A stretch of 64,000 nt of DNA from Paenibacillus sp. GSMTC-2017 (GCF_016019935.1 NZ_JAECMT010000002.1:62001-126000); one strand, 5' to 3'. Shown: positions 50,633-60,246, numbered from the stretch's first letter. Numbers and translations are program-made. Notes: generated by a model not told the origin, from the sequence alone.

Positions 50633-51406
50633 TTGTCGATTGATGGCATGAGACTTGACAGTGGGATGAGCTGGTTCGAAGAAAATAGCCTGCAAGCAAC
50701 AAACGCATCATTTGTCATAGCCACTTATGGGAAATGTATTTATTGGATCGATGGTGAGAAGACGATTTTGGAAAGAGGAGACTTTCTGCTTATTAAAGCT
50801 GGCGTACATTATTATGGTAAAAGTGTACCTACTGTTTTCCATGAAAAGTTTGTCATTCAGTTGTCAATAAATGAAGACATATTATTTGCTTTGCCCCTCT
50901 TGTTTACAAATTCATTTGTTAAATCGAAGGCCGGATGTTTTGATCTCATTTTAGAAAGACTTCGAACAGTATGGAAGGAATGGCAAGATGCAATACCCTA
51001 CTGTTCATTCCGCGCTTACTCGATCGTACTTGATGCTTTTTCACTTTGGTGTAGAGAACTGGATCGGGGAGATGAAGCGACCATAACACTTCAACACATT
51101 GAGAAGATGAAAGCTTATATTGGACAATACTATCGTGGCAAAGTAACGAAGGATGAGCTAGGTGCTTGTATTGGCAGAAGTCCCAATCATGCAGCTGCGT
51201 TGTTCCGCCGGGTAACTGGTCAAACGATTAGCGATTATGTTCATGCCACTAGAATTCGCACTGCAACTTATATGTTGAAGGAATCCCTTTTGACCATTTC
51301 TGAAATAGCTGAATATCTCGGTTACTCCGACGTATCCTATTTCCAGCGCATATTCAAACGGATTATCGGATTGTCACCAACTCATTATTTAAAGATTCAA
51401 ATATAA
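50633..51406 (+). CDS. AraC-family regulator
   Basis: 257 residues with an N-terminal cupin-like sensor domain (FVIATYGKCIYWIDGEKTIL) and a C-terminal AraC HTH: KDELGACIGRSPNHAAALFRRVTGQTISDYV and SEIAEYLGYSDVSYFQRIFKR. TTG at 50633 is 7 bases after GAGGTG; ATGs at 50615-50618 overlap that site. It is 61 bp upstream of the molybdopterin gene and likely controls it. Confidence 0.85.
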   Translation: MSIDGMRLDSGMSWFEENSLQATNASFVIATYGKCIYWIDGEKTILERGDFLLIKAGVHYYGKSVPTVFHEKFVIQLSINEDILFALPLLFTNSFVKSKAGCFDLILERLRTVWKEWQDAIPYCSFRAYSIVLDAFSLWCRELDRGDEATITLQHIEKMKAYIGQYYRGKVTKDELGACIGRSPNHAAALFRRVTGQTISDYVHATRIRTATYMLKESLLTISEIAEYLGYSDVSYFQRIFKRIIGLSPTHYLKIQI

Positions 51407-51467
51407 TGGTAAACTATATACACGTACTTATCGTTATTTCGAACATAATAAATGGAGTGATTGGAAT

Positions 51468-53516
51468 ATGACTACGTTTCAAACAGACGGTGTAGTCCGT
51501 TCTGTATGCCCTTTTGACTGCCCAGACACATGTGGGCTACATGTTACGTTTTCTGAAGGAAAAATAACGACGATTACAGGTGATCCCGATCATCCCATCA
51601 CAAAAGGTGCAATATGCAATAAAGTTAGAAATTTGCCTGAGCGCATTTATCATCCTGATCGACTGCTCTATCCAATGCGCCGTGTAGGGCCTAAAGGAAC
51701 TTTAGAGTTTGAACGAATAAGCTGGGATGAAGCTTATGAGGAAATTATTTCGAAGATGAAGAATCTGTCCGAGCAATATGGTGCTGATTCCATACTTCCG
51801 TATAGCTTTTATGGCAATATGGGTGTTTTGAACGCGGAAGGTATGGATCGTCGCTTCTTCCATCGTTTAGGTGCCAGTCAACTAGATAGAGCGATCTGCA
51901 ATGCTGCAGGTTCAAAAGGGTATAGTTATACGATGGGCGGATCTCTTGGCATCGATCCTGAAGATACTGTTCATACAAAGTTATTTCTCATTTGGGGTTG
52001 TAATCTCGTATCAACAAATATGCATCAAACGATGCTTGCAACAGAAGCACGCAGAAAAGGTGCCAAAATCATTCATATCGATGTACATCGCAATCGCACT
52101 TCAGCGTGGGCGGACGAATTTATTCATCTGTTGCCAGGCAGTGATGCAGCACTTGCACTAGGCATCATGCATATTCTCATCCGAGACAATTATGTAAATG
52201 AACAATTTATAAACAACTATACGATCGGTTATGAGGAACTTAAAGAGCAAGCAGCCCAGTACCCTCCTTCCATCGTTTCTGAAATAACTGGGGTTCCCGT
52301 TGAACAGATTGAAGAGCTGGGTAAACTTTATGGTACGACCACACCTTCATTCATTCGTATTGGCAACGGACTTCAACATCACGACAACGGTGGTATGATG
52401 CTTCGCACCATCGCATGTCTGCCTGCTTTAACAGGACAATGGGCAGAACTTGGCGGCGGTGCTATGAAAGGGAATGGCTGGTATTCCCGAATTAACAATG
52501 GTGCTCTTGAACGCGAAGATTTACTTCCTGACCCGAATGTTCGAACCGTTAATATGAATCAGCTTGGAGATGCATTAATTGATCTAACACCTCCTGTGCG
52601 CATGTTATTTGTCTATAACAGTAACCCAGCGATCGTAGCGCCGGATCAACAAAAAGTTCGTAAAGGACTTCTTCGAGAAGACCTGTTTACAGTAACTCAC
52701 GATCTATTCTTAACAGATACATGCAAATATTCGGACATTGTATTACCTGCTACTTCACATTTTGAAAATATTGACCTCTACTCATCCTACTGGCATCTAT
52801 ATATGCAAATAAATGAGCCAATCATGGATATCGTTGGTGAATGCAAATCCAACTTTACTTTGTTTAAAGAATTGGCACTTCGTATGGGCTTTGAACGTGA
52901 GTTGTTTGATCTGACAGAAGAAGAAATGATTAACGTAGCTTTAGATGTTACTCATAATCCGCTACTGGAAGGAATTACTTACGACTCCCTAAAACAAAAT
53001 ACATGGATGAAAGCTGGGGGCGGTAATCTTCCGCCAATTATGGAGCGAATTCCTACGCCTAGTGGTAAAATAGAGCTTTATTCGGAGTCGATGAGTAAAG
53101 CCGGATTGTCGCCTGTGCCGGAATATACGCCGCTTAGGGAACCGCTCACTTATCCATTCTTAATGATGACGGGACCCAATCATAGCTTTATTAACTCCAC
53201 TTTCGCTAATCAACCTCGATTGCAAAAGCTGGAAAAAGGTCCGATCCTTCATATGAATGAACAAGATGCATTGGAGCTAGGACTAAACGAAAGTGACCTC
53301 GTACTTGTGAGAAATGACCGTGGTGAAGCGGAATTAACTCTAAAGTTAGGTACTGACGTACTTCCAGGTGTACTTGCTACACAAGGGTTATGGTGGGATG
53401 ATGGGCAAGGTAGAAGAAACCCTGTGAATGCATTAACTCCTCAGCGTCTAGCTGATATGGGTGGCGGAGCTACATTTTTCTCAAATCGTGTTGAAGTTAT
53501 AAAGGTCAATCGCTAA
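51468..53516 (+). CDS. yyaE: Molybdopterin-dependent oxidoreductase (YyaE-like)
   Basis: 682 residues of the DMSO reductase family. The N-terminal [4Fe-4S] motif is CPFDCPDTC (about 14-22) and the fourth cysteine is in AICNK (about 48). The molybdopterin guanine dinucleotide domains follow: IWGCNLVSTNMH, LPGSDAALALGIMHIL, GNGLQHHDNGG, and the C-terminal MMTGPNHSFIN plus LVLVRNDRGEAEL. It resembles B. subtilis YyaE. No electron-transfer subunits are nearby, so the partner is unknown. ATG at 51468 follows GGAGTG. Upstream AraC may regulate it. Confidence 0.9.
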   Translation: MTTFQTDGVVRSVCPFDCPDTCGLHVTFSEGKITTITGDPDHPITKGAICNKVRNLPERIYHPDRLLYPMRRVGPKGTLEFERISWDEAYEEIISKMKNLSEQYGADSILPYSFYGNMGVLNAEGMDRRFFHRLGASQLDRAICNAAGSKGYSYTMGGSLGIDPEDTVHTKLFLIWGCNLVSTNMHQTMLATEARRKGAKIIHIDVHRNRTSAWADEFIHLLPGSDAALALGIMHILIRDNYVNEQFINNYTIGYEELKEQAAQYPPSIVSEITGVPVEQIEELGKLYGTTTPSFIRIGNGLQHHDNGGMMLRTIACLPALTGQWAELGGGAMKGNGWYSRINNGALEREDLLPDPNVRTVNMNQLGDALIDLTPPVRMLFVYNSNPAIVAPDQQKVRKGLLREDLFTVTHDLFLTDTCKYSDIVLPATSHFENIDLYSSYWHLYMQINEPIMDIVGECKSNFTLFKELALRMGFERELFDLTEEEMINVALDVTHNPLLEGITYDSLKQNTWMKAGGGNLPPIMERIPTPSGKIELYSESMSKAGLSPVPEYTPLREPLTYPFLMMTGPNHSFINSTFANQPRLQKLEKGPILHMNEQDALELGLNESDLVLVRNDRGEAELTLKLGTDVLPGVLATQGLWWDDGQGRRNPVNALTPQRLADMGGGATFFSNRVEVIKVNR

Positions 53517-53568
53517 AAAGAACTAGTTATGTCGCTACACATCTTGAAATAGACATTAACAATGTAAA

Positions 53569-53603
53569 GAGCAGTAACAAGGGGGCTCCCTTTGTTACTG
53601 CTC
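53569..53603. terminator. Stem-loop after the oxidoreductase gene
   Basis: GAGCAGTAACAAGGG pairs with CCCTTTGTTACTGCTC. The T-run is weak, so termination is likely but not certain. It is 53 bp after the stop. Confidence 0.65.
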
Positions 53604-53689
53604 ATATTTGTATGAGATTCAACTATCCAAACTCCCGTTAATTTTGCTCGGCAGCCCCTATTGTATTAATCATCGTTAACAACATTACA

Positions 53690-54094
53690 TTATTCTGTGG
53701 GTAACTTAATGCCTATAGGATGACTATAAGGAGAAATGTTCCCTGCCGCATCTACTGCCCTTACGGAATATGAATAAGGAGTTCCCGGAGTTAACCCAGT
53801 ATCTGTAAAGGTTAACGTTGTACTGGGCACAGTTCCTACTAGTATGCCAAAATTAGAGCGATATACTTGATATGCGACAACGCCAACGTTGTCGGTGGCT
53901 GCATTCCAATGAAACGATATACTTGTAGAATTGCCTGTAATAAATTGAAGACCGGTAGGTGCCGTTGGCGCTTGTGTATCTGCGCCGGTCGCAGATACAA
54001 GCGAAGGCACTACGCTACCTATCAGAGCCCCCACAGTCAACATGATAATTGCTTTCCTTTTTAAAGACTTCCGAGCGTTAAGTAATCTTTTCAT
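53690..54094 (-). CDS. Secreted single fibronectin type III domain protein
   Basis: 134 residues: a signal peptide (KRKAIIMLTVGALIGSVVPS, cleaved near LVSATGA) and one FN3 domain (APTAPTGLQFITGNSTSISF, WNAATDNVGVVAYQVYR, then PYSYSVRAVDAAGNISPYS). FN3 modules usually accompany glycosidases of Paenibacillus; here none is attached. It might be a truncated enzyme accessory, but the signal peptide and stop are intact. ATG at 54094 follows GGAGGG. Confidence 0.78.
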   Translation of the reverse strand: MKRLLNARKSLKRKAIIMLTVGALIGSVVPSLVSATGADTQAPTAPTGLQFITGNSTSISFHWNAATDNVGVVAYQVYRSNFGILVGTVPSTTLTFTDTGLTPGTPYSYSVRAVDAAGNISPYSHPIGIKLPTE

Positions 54095-54109
54095 AAAAAC
54101 TCCCTCCAC

Positions 54110-54405
54110 GTCTCTGTAAATTTTAAAAATAATACTTACTACAGACAGTTTCAGTTCACCCTGCTTGAGCTAAAGGTAAATACCGACCCCCTCAACCACT
54201 CTATTGCAAACAACTAAATTTATGTTAAATTACATAAATTATACCTTTTTCCAAACCTACTACAAGGGGAAAAAGAACTAGAATAAGATTGGATAGAGAT
54301 AACAAAAAGTCGAAAAATAAAAAGCCCACTTCAAACTAATTAGAAACATATCGTCTTCTAATTAGCAGTAATGGGCCTTAGATTCTAAATAGTCATTTTC
54401 TTCCC
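54110..54405. other. Intergenic region with terminator
   Basis: Apart from the terminator at 54320-54378, no gene, frame or clear promoter is seen in this AT-rich stretch. It contains the promoter of the FN3 gene on the minus strand, not clearly identified. Confidence 0.4.
54320..54378 (-). terminator. Terminator of the 2-hydroxyacid dehydrogenase gene
   Basis: On the minus strand GGCCCATTACTGCTAATTAG pairs with a downstream arm containing CTAATTAGTTTGAAGTGGGC, followed by TTTTTA. It lies 28 bp after the stop at 54406. Confidence 0.85.
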
Positions 54406-55377
54406 TTACTCTATAAACTCAGGCACAAGATAAAGTGGTTCTTCCCCTTGTAATACAGCAACTAAATTACGCGCAGCTACCATTGCCATTTCGTCACGAG
54501 TCTTAAACGTAGCGGATCCAATATGAGGAAGAAGCAGTACATTTGGAAGTCCAAGTAACGGATGATCCTTTGGTAATGGCTCTTGTAAAAATACGTCTAA
54601 TCCTGCCCCACGAATCGATCCCTCTCGTAATGCGTCAATTAATGCACCTTCATCAACTGTTGCACCACGGGATGCATTAATAAAAAACGCAGATGACTGC
54701 ATTAGTCCTATTTCCCGTTTACCAATCATACCTTTAGTTGCATCAGTTAAAGGCGTTAGTAAAACGATAAAATCATTGTTTTCAAGCAACTCATCTAACT
54801 CAGCATATTGAACGCCAAACTTCTCCTCGGCTTCTAGTTTCCTTGTACGATTATGATATTGAACATCCATTTCAAACCCGAAAACAGCTCTCCTAGCAAC
54901 TGCTTCTCCTATACGTCCCATGCCAATAATGCCGAGCTTCGCATGATGTACGTCAATACCATATAGGTTTTCACCGTCACCACGTTTCCATTGTCCATCC
55001 CTAATATAACGATCCAATTCAGCAACACGTCTTGCACTACCAAGCATCAGTGAGAACACAAGATCTGCAACAGTTTCGTCTAACACTTCAGGAGTATGCG
55101 TACCGAGTACGCCCTTCTCCTTCATTGCTTCGATGTCGAAATGGTTATAGCCCACACTAACTGTACTGACGACTTTGAGATTTGGAGCTGCTTCGAGTAA
55201 CAATGAGTCAATCTTTCGCCCAGCTGTTATGTAGCCGTCAGCAGCACTTAATCGTTTATATAACTGATCTCTCGGAATGGTGTCTTCTTCTTCCCAAAGG
55301 TCAATTGTACAACGCTCTAACAAATACGCCTTAACTGCATCTGGAATAGCTCGATCGATGAATACATGTGGTTTCAC
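54406..55377 (-). CDS. D-2-hydroxyacid dehydrogenase (glyoxylate/gluconate reductase type)
   Basis: 323 residues with the NAD(P)-binding fold: [15 protein letters not shown] (about 150-164), catalytic arginine in [13 protein letters not shown], glutamate in DVFLQEPLP and histidine in LLPHIGSAT. This set belongs to glyoxylate/hydroxypyruvate/2-ketogluconate reductases (Bacillus YvcT-like). GTG at 55377 follows GAGGTG. It follows the PstS-like gene, separated by about 23 bp. Confidence 0.9.
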   Translation of the reverse strand: MKPHVFIDRAIPDAVKAYLLERCTIDLWEEEDTIPRDQLYKRLSAADGYITAGRKIDSLLLEAAPNLKVVSTVSVGYNHFDIEAMKEKGVLGTHTPEVLDETVADLVFSLMLGSARRVAELDRYIRDGQWKRGDGENLYGIDVHHAKLGIIGMGRIGEAVARRAVFGFEMDVQYHNRTRKLEAEEKFGVQYAELDELLENNDFIVLLTPLTDATKGMIGKREIGLMQSSAFFINASRGATVDEGALIDALREGSIRGAGLDVFLQEPLPKDHPLLGLPNVLLLPHIGSATFKTRDEMAMVAARNLVAVLQGEEPLYLVPEFIE

Positions 55378-55400
55378 TGGAAAGACACCTCATCTAGTTG

Positions 55401-56576
55401 TTAGGGTATGGATATCGGTGTATAGCCGGTTTTCTCTACAAGTTCTTGCCCTTGCTCCGAAATTATCCATTCGATAAAAGGTTCGACATTCGGATTGTCA
55501 GTACCTGCCGTAACAGCATAAAAAGGACTAGAAAGAGGATAACTTGCATTTGCTATGTTTTCTCTATTTGGTTCTACACCATCTATTTCTAGCAACCGAA
55601 TATCACCGTTTTTGACCATCTGTGTGGAATAATATAGGAAAGAGTATCCGATCGCATTCGGATAATTTCGATAATCTGCTGTTTGCTCGATGATACCTCC
55701 CATCCCTCCAGCGACATTTTCTATTGGTGGTGTCATTAGCATTTTATCTTTCATTAAACGTTGTAGTGCTGATTGACTACCGCTACCTTCTGGTCTTTGA
55801 AATGCTCTTATGTTTGCATCTTTGCCACCCAATTGAGACCAATTCGTTATTTCCCCAGCATAAATGTTTTGTATTTGTTCCTTCGTTACACCTTTAACAG
55901 CATTTTTAGAGGAAACAAAAAAGACAAATGCTTCACTACCTATTGGCGTTAGTTTAAACTCGATCCCCATACTTTTTGCCCTTGCTAGTTGGTATTCTGA
56001 AGGTGCAGCTGCAAATATGAGATCAGCTTTTCCTGTTAAAAGATTTTCATACGCTTGAATCGTTTTCGATACTAAAACTTCACTTTTATTATCATATGAA
56101 CTATATTCCTTTTCTGGATAGACTGCTTGAACAAATGCAGAATACAACGGATACAAAGCTGTCGCTCCATCTAAGATTGGGAGATCTTCATTAATCTTAA
56201 AGGTAGATGTTCCCTTTAATTTTACAGCCATCGACCCTTGTGTAAACGGTTCGTAGTCATATAACTTTACTTCAGTTTCTACAATTTTTGTGAATCTATC
56301 ATGATAACTTTTTTTTATTTCATATCCTGCAATGAATACAATTAAAATGAGTAGTAACGTTCCAGCCCCTTTAAAAAAATATTTTTGCTTTAACCATCCA
56401 CATAACCCAAAGATTAAAGTAAGAATGATTACTGCTGTGGTCCAAAACACGACTGAAGTATAAAACGTACTACTATTCCCAAAAGAAACCATCATATAAA
56501 CGATAAATCCAGCAAAAATAATTAATGGAATACATATAATGGCAACCATTACTTTATCAAAAAGAGTAATTTTCAT
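55401..56576 (-). CDS. PstS-like phosphate-binding protein anchored by three membrane helices
   Basis: 391 residues. Instead of a lipoprotein signal it has three N-terminal membrane helices (about 8-32, 40-62 and 68-86) and an outside PstS-type periplasmic-binding domain (150-391). The latter shows DGATALYPLYSAFVQAVYP, ITNWSQLGGKDANIRAFQRPEGSGSQSAL (phosphate site) and IGYSFLYYSTQMV. The pst permease genes are absent. It may be a phosphate sensor or an accessory receptor. ATG at 56576 follows GGGGGC. Confidence 0.82.
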   Translation of the reverse strand: MKITLFDKVMVAIICIPLIIFAGFIVYMMVSFGNSSTFYTSVVFWTTAVIILTLIFGLCGWLKQKYFFKGAGTLLLILIVFIAGYEIKKSYHDRFTKIVETEVKLYDYEPFTQGSMAVKLKGTSTFKINEDLPILDGATALYPLYSAFVQAVYPEKEYSSYDNKSEVLVSKTIQAYENLLTGKADLIFAAAPSEYQLARAKSMGIEFKLTPIGSEAFVFFVSSKNAVKGVTKEQIQNIYAGEITNWSQLGGKDANIRAFQRPEGSGSQSALQRLMKDKMLMTPPIENVAGGMGGIIEQTADYRNYPNAIGYSFLYYSTQMVKNGDIRLLEIDGVEPNRENIANASYPLSSPFYAVTAGTDNPNVEPFIEWIISEQGQELVEKTGYTPISIP

Positions 56577-56639
56577 TATGTACTAAGCCCCCGTTTCCCC
56601 ATGTATTTCCATCATAAGGAAGTTAGACAGTGATGAACA

Positions 56640-56659
56640 GTACCATATTCGTATGGTAC
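56640..56659. promoter_or_regulatory. Perfect hairpin with TTCG loop
   Basis: GTACCATA, TTCG, TATGGTAC form a perfect 8-bp stem. It lies between the PstS-like gene start and the small plus-strand ORF, so it may be an operator or leader RNA hairpin. Confidence 0.4.
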
Positions 56660-56760
56660 CATACCGCTCATTGGTTCACATTGCCACGATAATCTCCTAA
56701 GGCATCGGGAAAACTAAGCTTGTTACTAAATCAGTTTAATTATCGAATGGAGGTTATTAC

Positions 56761-56907
56761 TTGGGGCGCCATAAACATCAAACATCTGCAGGTAAAAATC
56801 ATGCTTATGCAACAAACTCAAAAATAGCCGAAAATAACGTTGCCGCATCTACTTCCGAGCATCGAAATCAGAAGGGACATATTCCTAACAGTCCTTCCAC
56901 TGGCTAA
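56761..56907 (+). CDS. Small hydrophilic protein (48 residues)
   Basis: A frame too short for usual calling starts with TTG at 56761, 8 bases after GGAGG, and ends at 56907. It is rich in N, H, S, K and A (MGRHKHQTSAGKNHAYATNS, then HRNQKGHIPNSPSTG) and lacks hydrophobic runs. Such compositions are seen in small spore-associated proteins; that is only a guess. It is followed by a strong terminator. Confidence 0.55.
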   Translation: MGRHKHQTSAGKNHAYATNSKIAENNVAASTSEHRNQKGHIPNSPSTG

Positions 56908-56917
56908 ACGACACAAA

Positions 56918-56958
56918 AAGGCTATCGACAATCCCATTTAGGGAACGTTGATAGCCTT
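56918..56958. terminator. Bidirectional terminator
   Basis: AAGGCTATCGAC pairs with GTTGATAGCCTT, with an inner TCCC/GGGA pair. On the minus strand TTTTTG follows, 13 bp after the deacetylase stop; on the plus strand it closes the small ORF. Confidence 0.85.
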
Positions 56959-56970
56959 GATCAAATACGC

Positions 56971-58806
56971 TTATTTTCCTTGAAGTTGCTTAACTAACTT
57001 TTCGCTAGGTACTTCTGGTCCACCATTGATACGTTTCAATGCGAATAAACTTTCCGGATTACCTTTTTCAATTACGCTGATGCCTGTTTTTACTGTCAGA
57101 GTAGAACGGTACCCTAAATCTTTAAGCATCTGCTCTGATTGGTGGGAATAATATCCGAATGGATACGTGAAAATAGTTACTTCTCCACCAATGAATTGTT
57201 CGATTTGACCTGCCATCTTATCAACGTCAGTAATAAAGTTTTTACTATATTCACCTGCAGTTTCCTCTTGTTTTGACAGAACCCCATTACGAACGTTTGG
57301 ATCATCTGGATTAGTTTCATGCATATCGAAAGTATGATTTTGAATATCGATAACACCTGATTTTTCCATCTCCCTCGCTTGGTCCCATGTAAAATGAGGA
57401 TAAAACTGCTTGCCAGGCAAACGATGCTCATTCCGCCCAACAGACCAGCCGATGATCGAAATCGTTGCGTTCATATCTAGTTCTTTCAGTACAGGATAAG
57501 CATATTCGTAGTTGCTTAAATATCCGTCATCGAATGTAATAGCAACCGGATTATCCGGCAATTCCTTCTTTCCATCGACATAATCAATGAGATCACTGAT
57601 CAACACAGCATTGAATCCCGCTGCCTTTACAGCTTCCATATCGCTCTTAAACTTAGCAGGAGGCGTTATAAGTGAATTCGGCTCATATGGATCGTCATCA
57701 ATATGATGATAAACAAGAATTGGAATTTCCTTTTTTTCTGATGCTTTCACAACAGGACGAGTAAATGCAACTTCCGCTCGTTTGCTCACATTTTTACTCG
57801 TTGTTAGATGTCCAAATCCATTTGGCACATAGACGTCAGAGTCTTGGAAAATATAGCCAAGCATCATTTTGCCTACTGAGTTACGATAATGCATCGTATC
57901 ATAGAAATATCGCGGATCACTGCTAATTGTACTATAGCCAGAGAAATCCCAGAAGTCTGTCACGTTAGCGAGCTTCGTCCAATATTGTTTTAAAGAATCC
58001 ATATCGTAACTTAAAAGTTCTTGATCAGATGTTGCTCCTGTTATTAACCGGAAAGTTGCCCCATTTGCTTCTGCGTATTCTTTCATACGTTTTAGTGCTT
58101 CTACATTTCTGTCCAAAGCAACTGCTTCTAATTTGCCAAACGGAGCAAATGCTGCCTTGTTAGCTAACATGTAGTCTTCTAGAACATCAACTTTCTCTGC
58201 ATCTCGTTTTACTTTGTTGTACACACCTGTTTCAGGAATGAACTGAGAGTATTCAAATGGATCTATCGCTTTTTTGAAGTAGCCTTCAAGTTTCGAATAT
58301 CCATAAGATGGATTAAGCTTTAAATAGTCCACATAAAACTTTATTTTTGACTCACCGGATACTTTAGCGTGTAAGGACTGTTTAAAATCAGTCGCCTTTT
58401 CATTAAAGTGGCTAATCTCCTGTAAACTCATATGGAGTACAATATTTTTCGGTTTGTACTCATCCATAATATAGATCAAAGTCTTCTCATAATCATGGAA
58501 GTCACCGCCATACATGAGCATACTGTAGAAGCTAGCATCATCTCCGTAATACTTGTTCAGAAGCTCCGGTGAAATCGATCCCGATTTCGAGCCGCCAATA
58601 ATATAGGAATTGTACTTTTCGTGATTTTGGTCCAAATAACTAATTTTCGCTACACGCGGATTGTTAACCATATTGTAGGAATGCCACTTCAGCACTTTGT
58701 CGCCGAACACACCGAACGGATCAACAACATAATTGAACCCTGCAACTACTGTTACAGCGAGTGCCAAGGAGGTAATAAACGCGATTATCCATTTGCGTAA
58801 AGTCAT
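56971..58806 (-). CDS. SGNH-type acyltransferase fused to NodB polysaccharide deacetylase
   Basis: 611 residues. After an N-terminal membrane anchor (7-27) comes an AlgX/DltD-like SGNH domain (30-350): YIIGGSKSGSI has the nucleophile serine and YFYDTMHYRN the later D-x-x-H pair. A linker leads to a NodB domain (375-600): LVYHHIDDD, ITFDDGYLSNY (metal aspartates), IQNHTFDMH and TYPFGYY. The first domain would accept acyl groups from the MBOAT protein; the second removes N-acetyl groups from sugars. ATG at 58806 follows GAGGTG and lies 9 bases after the MBOAT stop. The fusion is unusual. Confidence 0.88.
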   Translation of the reverse strand: MTLRKWIIAFITSLALAVTVVAGFNYVVDPFGVFGDKVLKWHSYNMVNNPRVAKISYLDQNHEKYNSYIIGGSKSGSISPELLNKYYGDDASFYSMLMYGGDFHDYEKTLIYIMDEYKPKNIVLHMSLQEISHFNEKATDFKQSLHAKVSGESKIKFYVDYLKLNPSYGYSKLEGYFKKAIDPFEYSQFIPETGVYNKVKRDAEKVDVLEDYMLANKAAFAPFGKLEAVALDRNVEALKRMKEYAEANGATFRLITGATSDQELLSYDMDSLKQYWTKLANVTDFWDFSGYSTISSDPRYFYDTMHYRNSVGKMMLGYIFQDSDVYVPNGFGHLTTSKNVSKRAEVAFTRPVVKASEKKEIPILVYHHIDDDPYEPNSLITPPAKFKSDMEAVKAAGFNAVLISDLIDYVDGKKELPDNPVAITFDDGYLSNYEYAYPVLKELDMNATISIIGWSVGRNEHRLPGKQFYPHFTWDQAREMEKSGVIDIQNHTFDMHETNPDDPNVRNGVLSKQEETAGEYSKNFITDVDKMAGQIEQFIGGEVTIFTYPFGYYSHQSEQMLKDLGYRSTLTVKTGISVIEKGNPESLFALKRINGGPEVPSEKLVKQLQGK

Positions 58807-58815
58807 TACGTCACC

Positions 58816-60246
58816 TCAGAACTGGAAATATAAAAAATTGGATACGGATGTCATTTGTGTAAGCGAGATGCCAAGCAGGAAAGCTGCTGCGACAGCATGT
58901 CTGATTCGAGGTTTAAAGTCCTCTGTAAGCTGTCCAGTGTTGCGGGCAAACAATGTGATGGCGAGGCCAATAACTAGTAACACAATCGTGTATGCGTTAT
59001 AAGCTGCAAACGTCGTTATTTTATCAATAACCATTGTTACATTCATGCCAGCAAAGTCTTGCAAGCTAACCATCTTTTTCATCACTTCCCAAGCTTCAGC
59101 ACTTGAGTCAGAAACGAAGAGTATCCGAGTACCCACAACACCTGCAAACGTCAACGTCCATGCAAGAATGAACGGAAGTTTAAATTTGTTCCGGTACATA
59201 AAGTGAGACATACAAACGAAAATACCGTTAATTAGTCCCCAGAAGATGAACTGCCACCCCGCTCCATGCCAGAATCCCGAAACAAAAAACGTCATCATGA
59301 CTGCAAAATAGAAGTTGAAACTTCCGCTTCCTTTGCGATAGAAACTACGGAATATGTAATCCGATAGAAACTTCGATAACGTCATATGCCAACGCTGCCA
59401 ATATTCACGGAAGTTTCTTGCTTTGTACGGCGAGTTAAAGTTGTGCGGCAATCGAATGTTGAACAATAATGCTAGTCCAAGTGCCATATCCGCATAACCC
59501 GATAGATCAAAATAATAAGAAATCGTAAAACCAACTGATGCTAACCAAGCCGTTAATGTGTCACCTGCACCAACATTCGCATAGAAAGCTGTCGCATAAC
59601 TCGTGAGTGGATCGGCTAACATAATCTTTTTTGCACAACCAATGGAAAATAAGAACATCCCCATCATAATGTTAGTTCCATTAAGGAATCCCATACGCTT
59701 GTCCTGATATTGAGGAATAACGTCACCATGATGAACGATTGGTCCTACAATAAGTTGTGGGAAAAACGTAATGAACAATAGAAAATCAATGATCGGTGTT
59801 TCTTTCGTATGTCCTCGATAGCAATCGACCAAATAGGCGATTAGTTGGAACGTATAGAAAGAAATACCGAGAGGCAATACGATCTCAAGTAGTGGAAAAC
59901 CTTGTCCGCTAATCATATTAATATTTTCGATGGCAAAGTTTGCGTATTTGTAATACCCGAGAAAAGCGATATTTAACAGTAAGCCTATTGTGATGAGCAG
60001 TCGTTTACTCCAATTGGCACCCTTCCGCCCTGCTCGAACAATAAGACTTCCTATTGCAAAATTGACGAAAATATCAACAATAAATAACATAACAAAGTTG
60101 CCGCTGCCTTGTGCATAGAAATAGATGGATGCCATCACAAGCCAAAGCTTTGCAACGTTTTGCAGTCTAAACACACTAAGTAACCTATAGACTAAAAATG
60201 TAATCGGCAAAAATATAAATATAAACGTATAGGTAGAAAAGATCAC
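58816..60246 (-). CDS. MBOAT-family O-acyltransferase (AlgI/DltB-like)
   Basis: 476 residues with about 11-12 membrane segments. It has GYYKYANFAIENIN and LGISFYTFQLIAYLVDCYRG, YFDLSGYADMALGLALLF, FREYWQRWHMTLSKFL and the catalytic-histidine stretch SGFWHGAGWQFIFWG. This is the AlgI/PatA/DltB membrane acyltransferase family that moves acyl groups to the outside for polysaccharide O-acetylation. GTG at 60246 follows AAGGTT. It pairs with the SGNH-NodB gene downstream. Confidence 0.93.
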   Translation of the reverse strand: MIFSTYTFIFIFLPITFLVYRLLSVFRLQNVAKLWLVMASIYFYAQGSGNFVMLFIVDIFVNFAIGSLIVRAGRKGANWSKRLLITIGLLLNIAFLGYYKYANFAIENINMISGQGFPLLEIVLPLGISFYTFQLIAYLVDCYRGHTKETPIIDFLLFITFFPQLIVGPIVHHGDVIPQYQDKRMGFLNGTNIMMGMFLFSIGCAKKIMLADPLTSYATAFYANVGAGDTLTAWLASVGFTISYYFDLSGYADMALGLALLFNIRLPHNFNSPYKARNFREYWQRWHMTLSKFLSDYIFRSFYRKGSGSFNFYFAVMMTFFVSGFWHGAGWQFIFWGLINGIFVCMSHFMYRNKFKLPFILAWTLTFAGVVGTRILFVSDSSAEAWEVMKKMVSLQDFAGMNVTMVIDKITTFAAYNAYTIVLLVIGLAITLFARNTGQLTEDFKPRIRHAVAAAFLLGISLTQMTSVSNFLYFQF

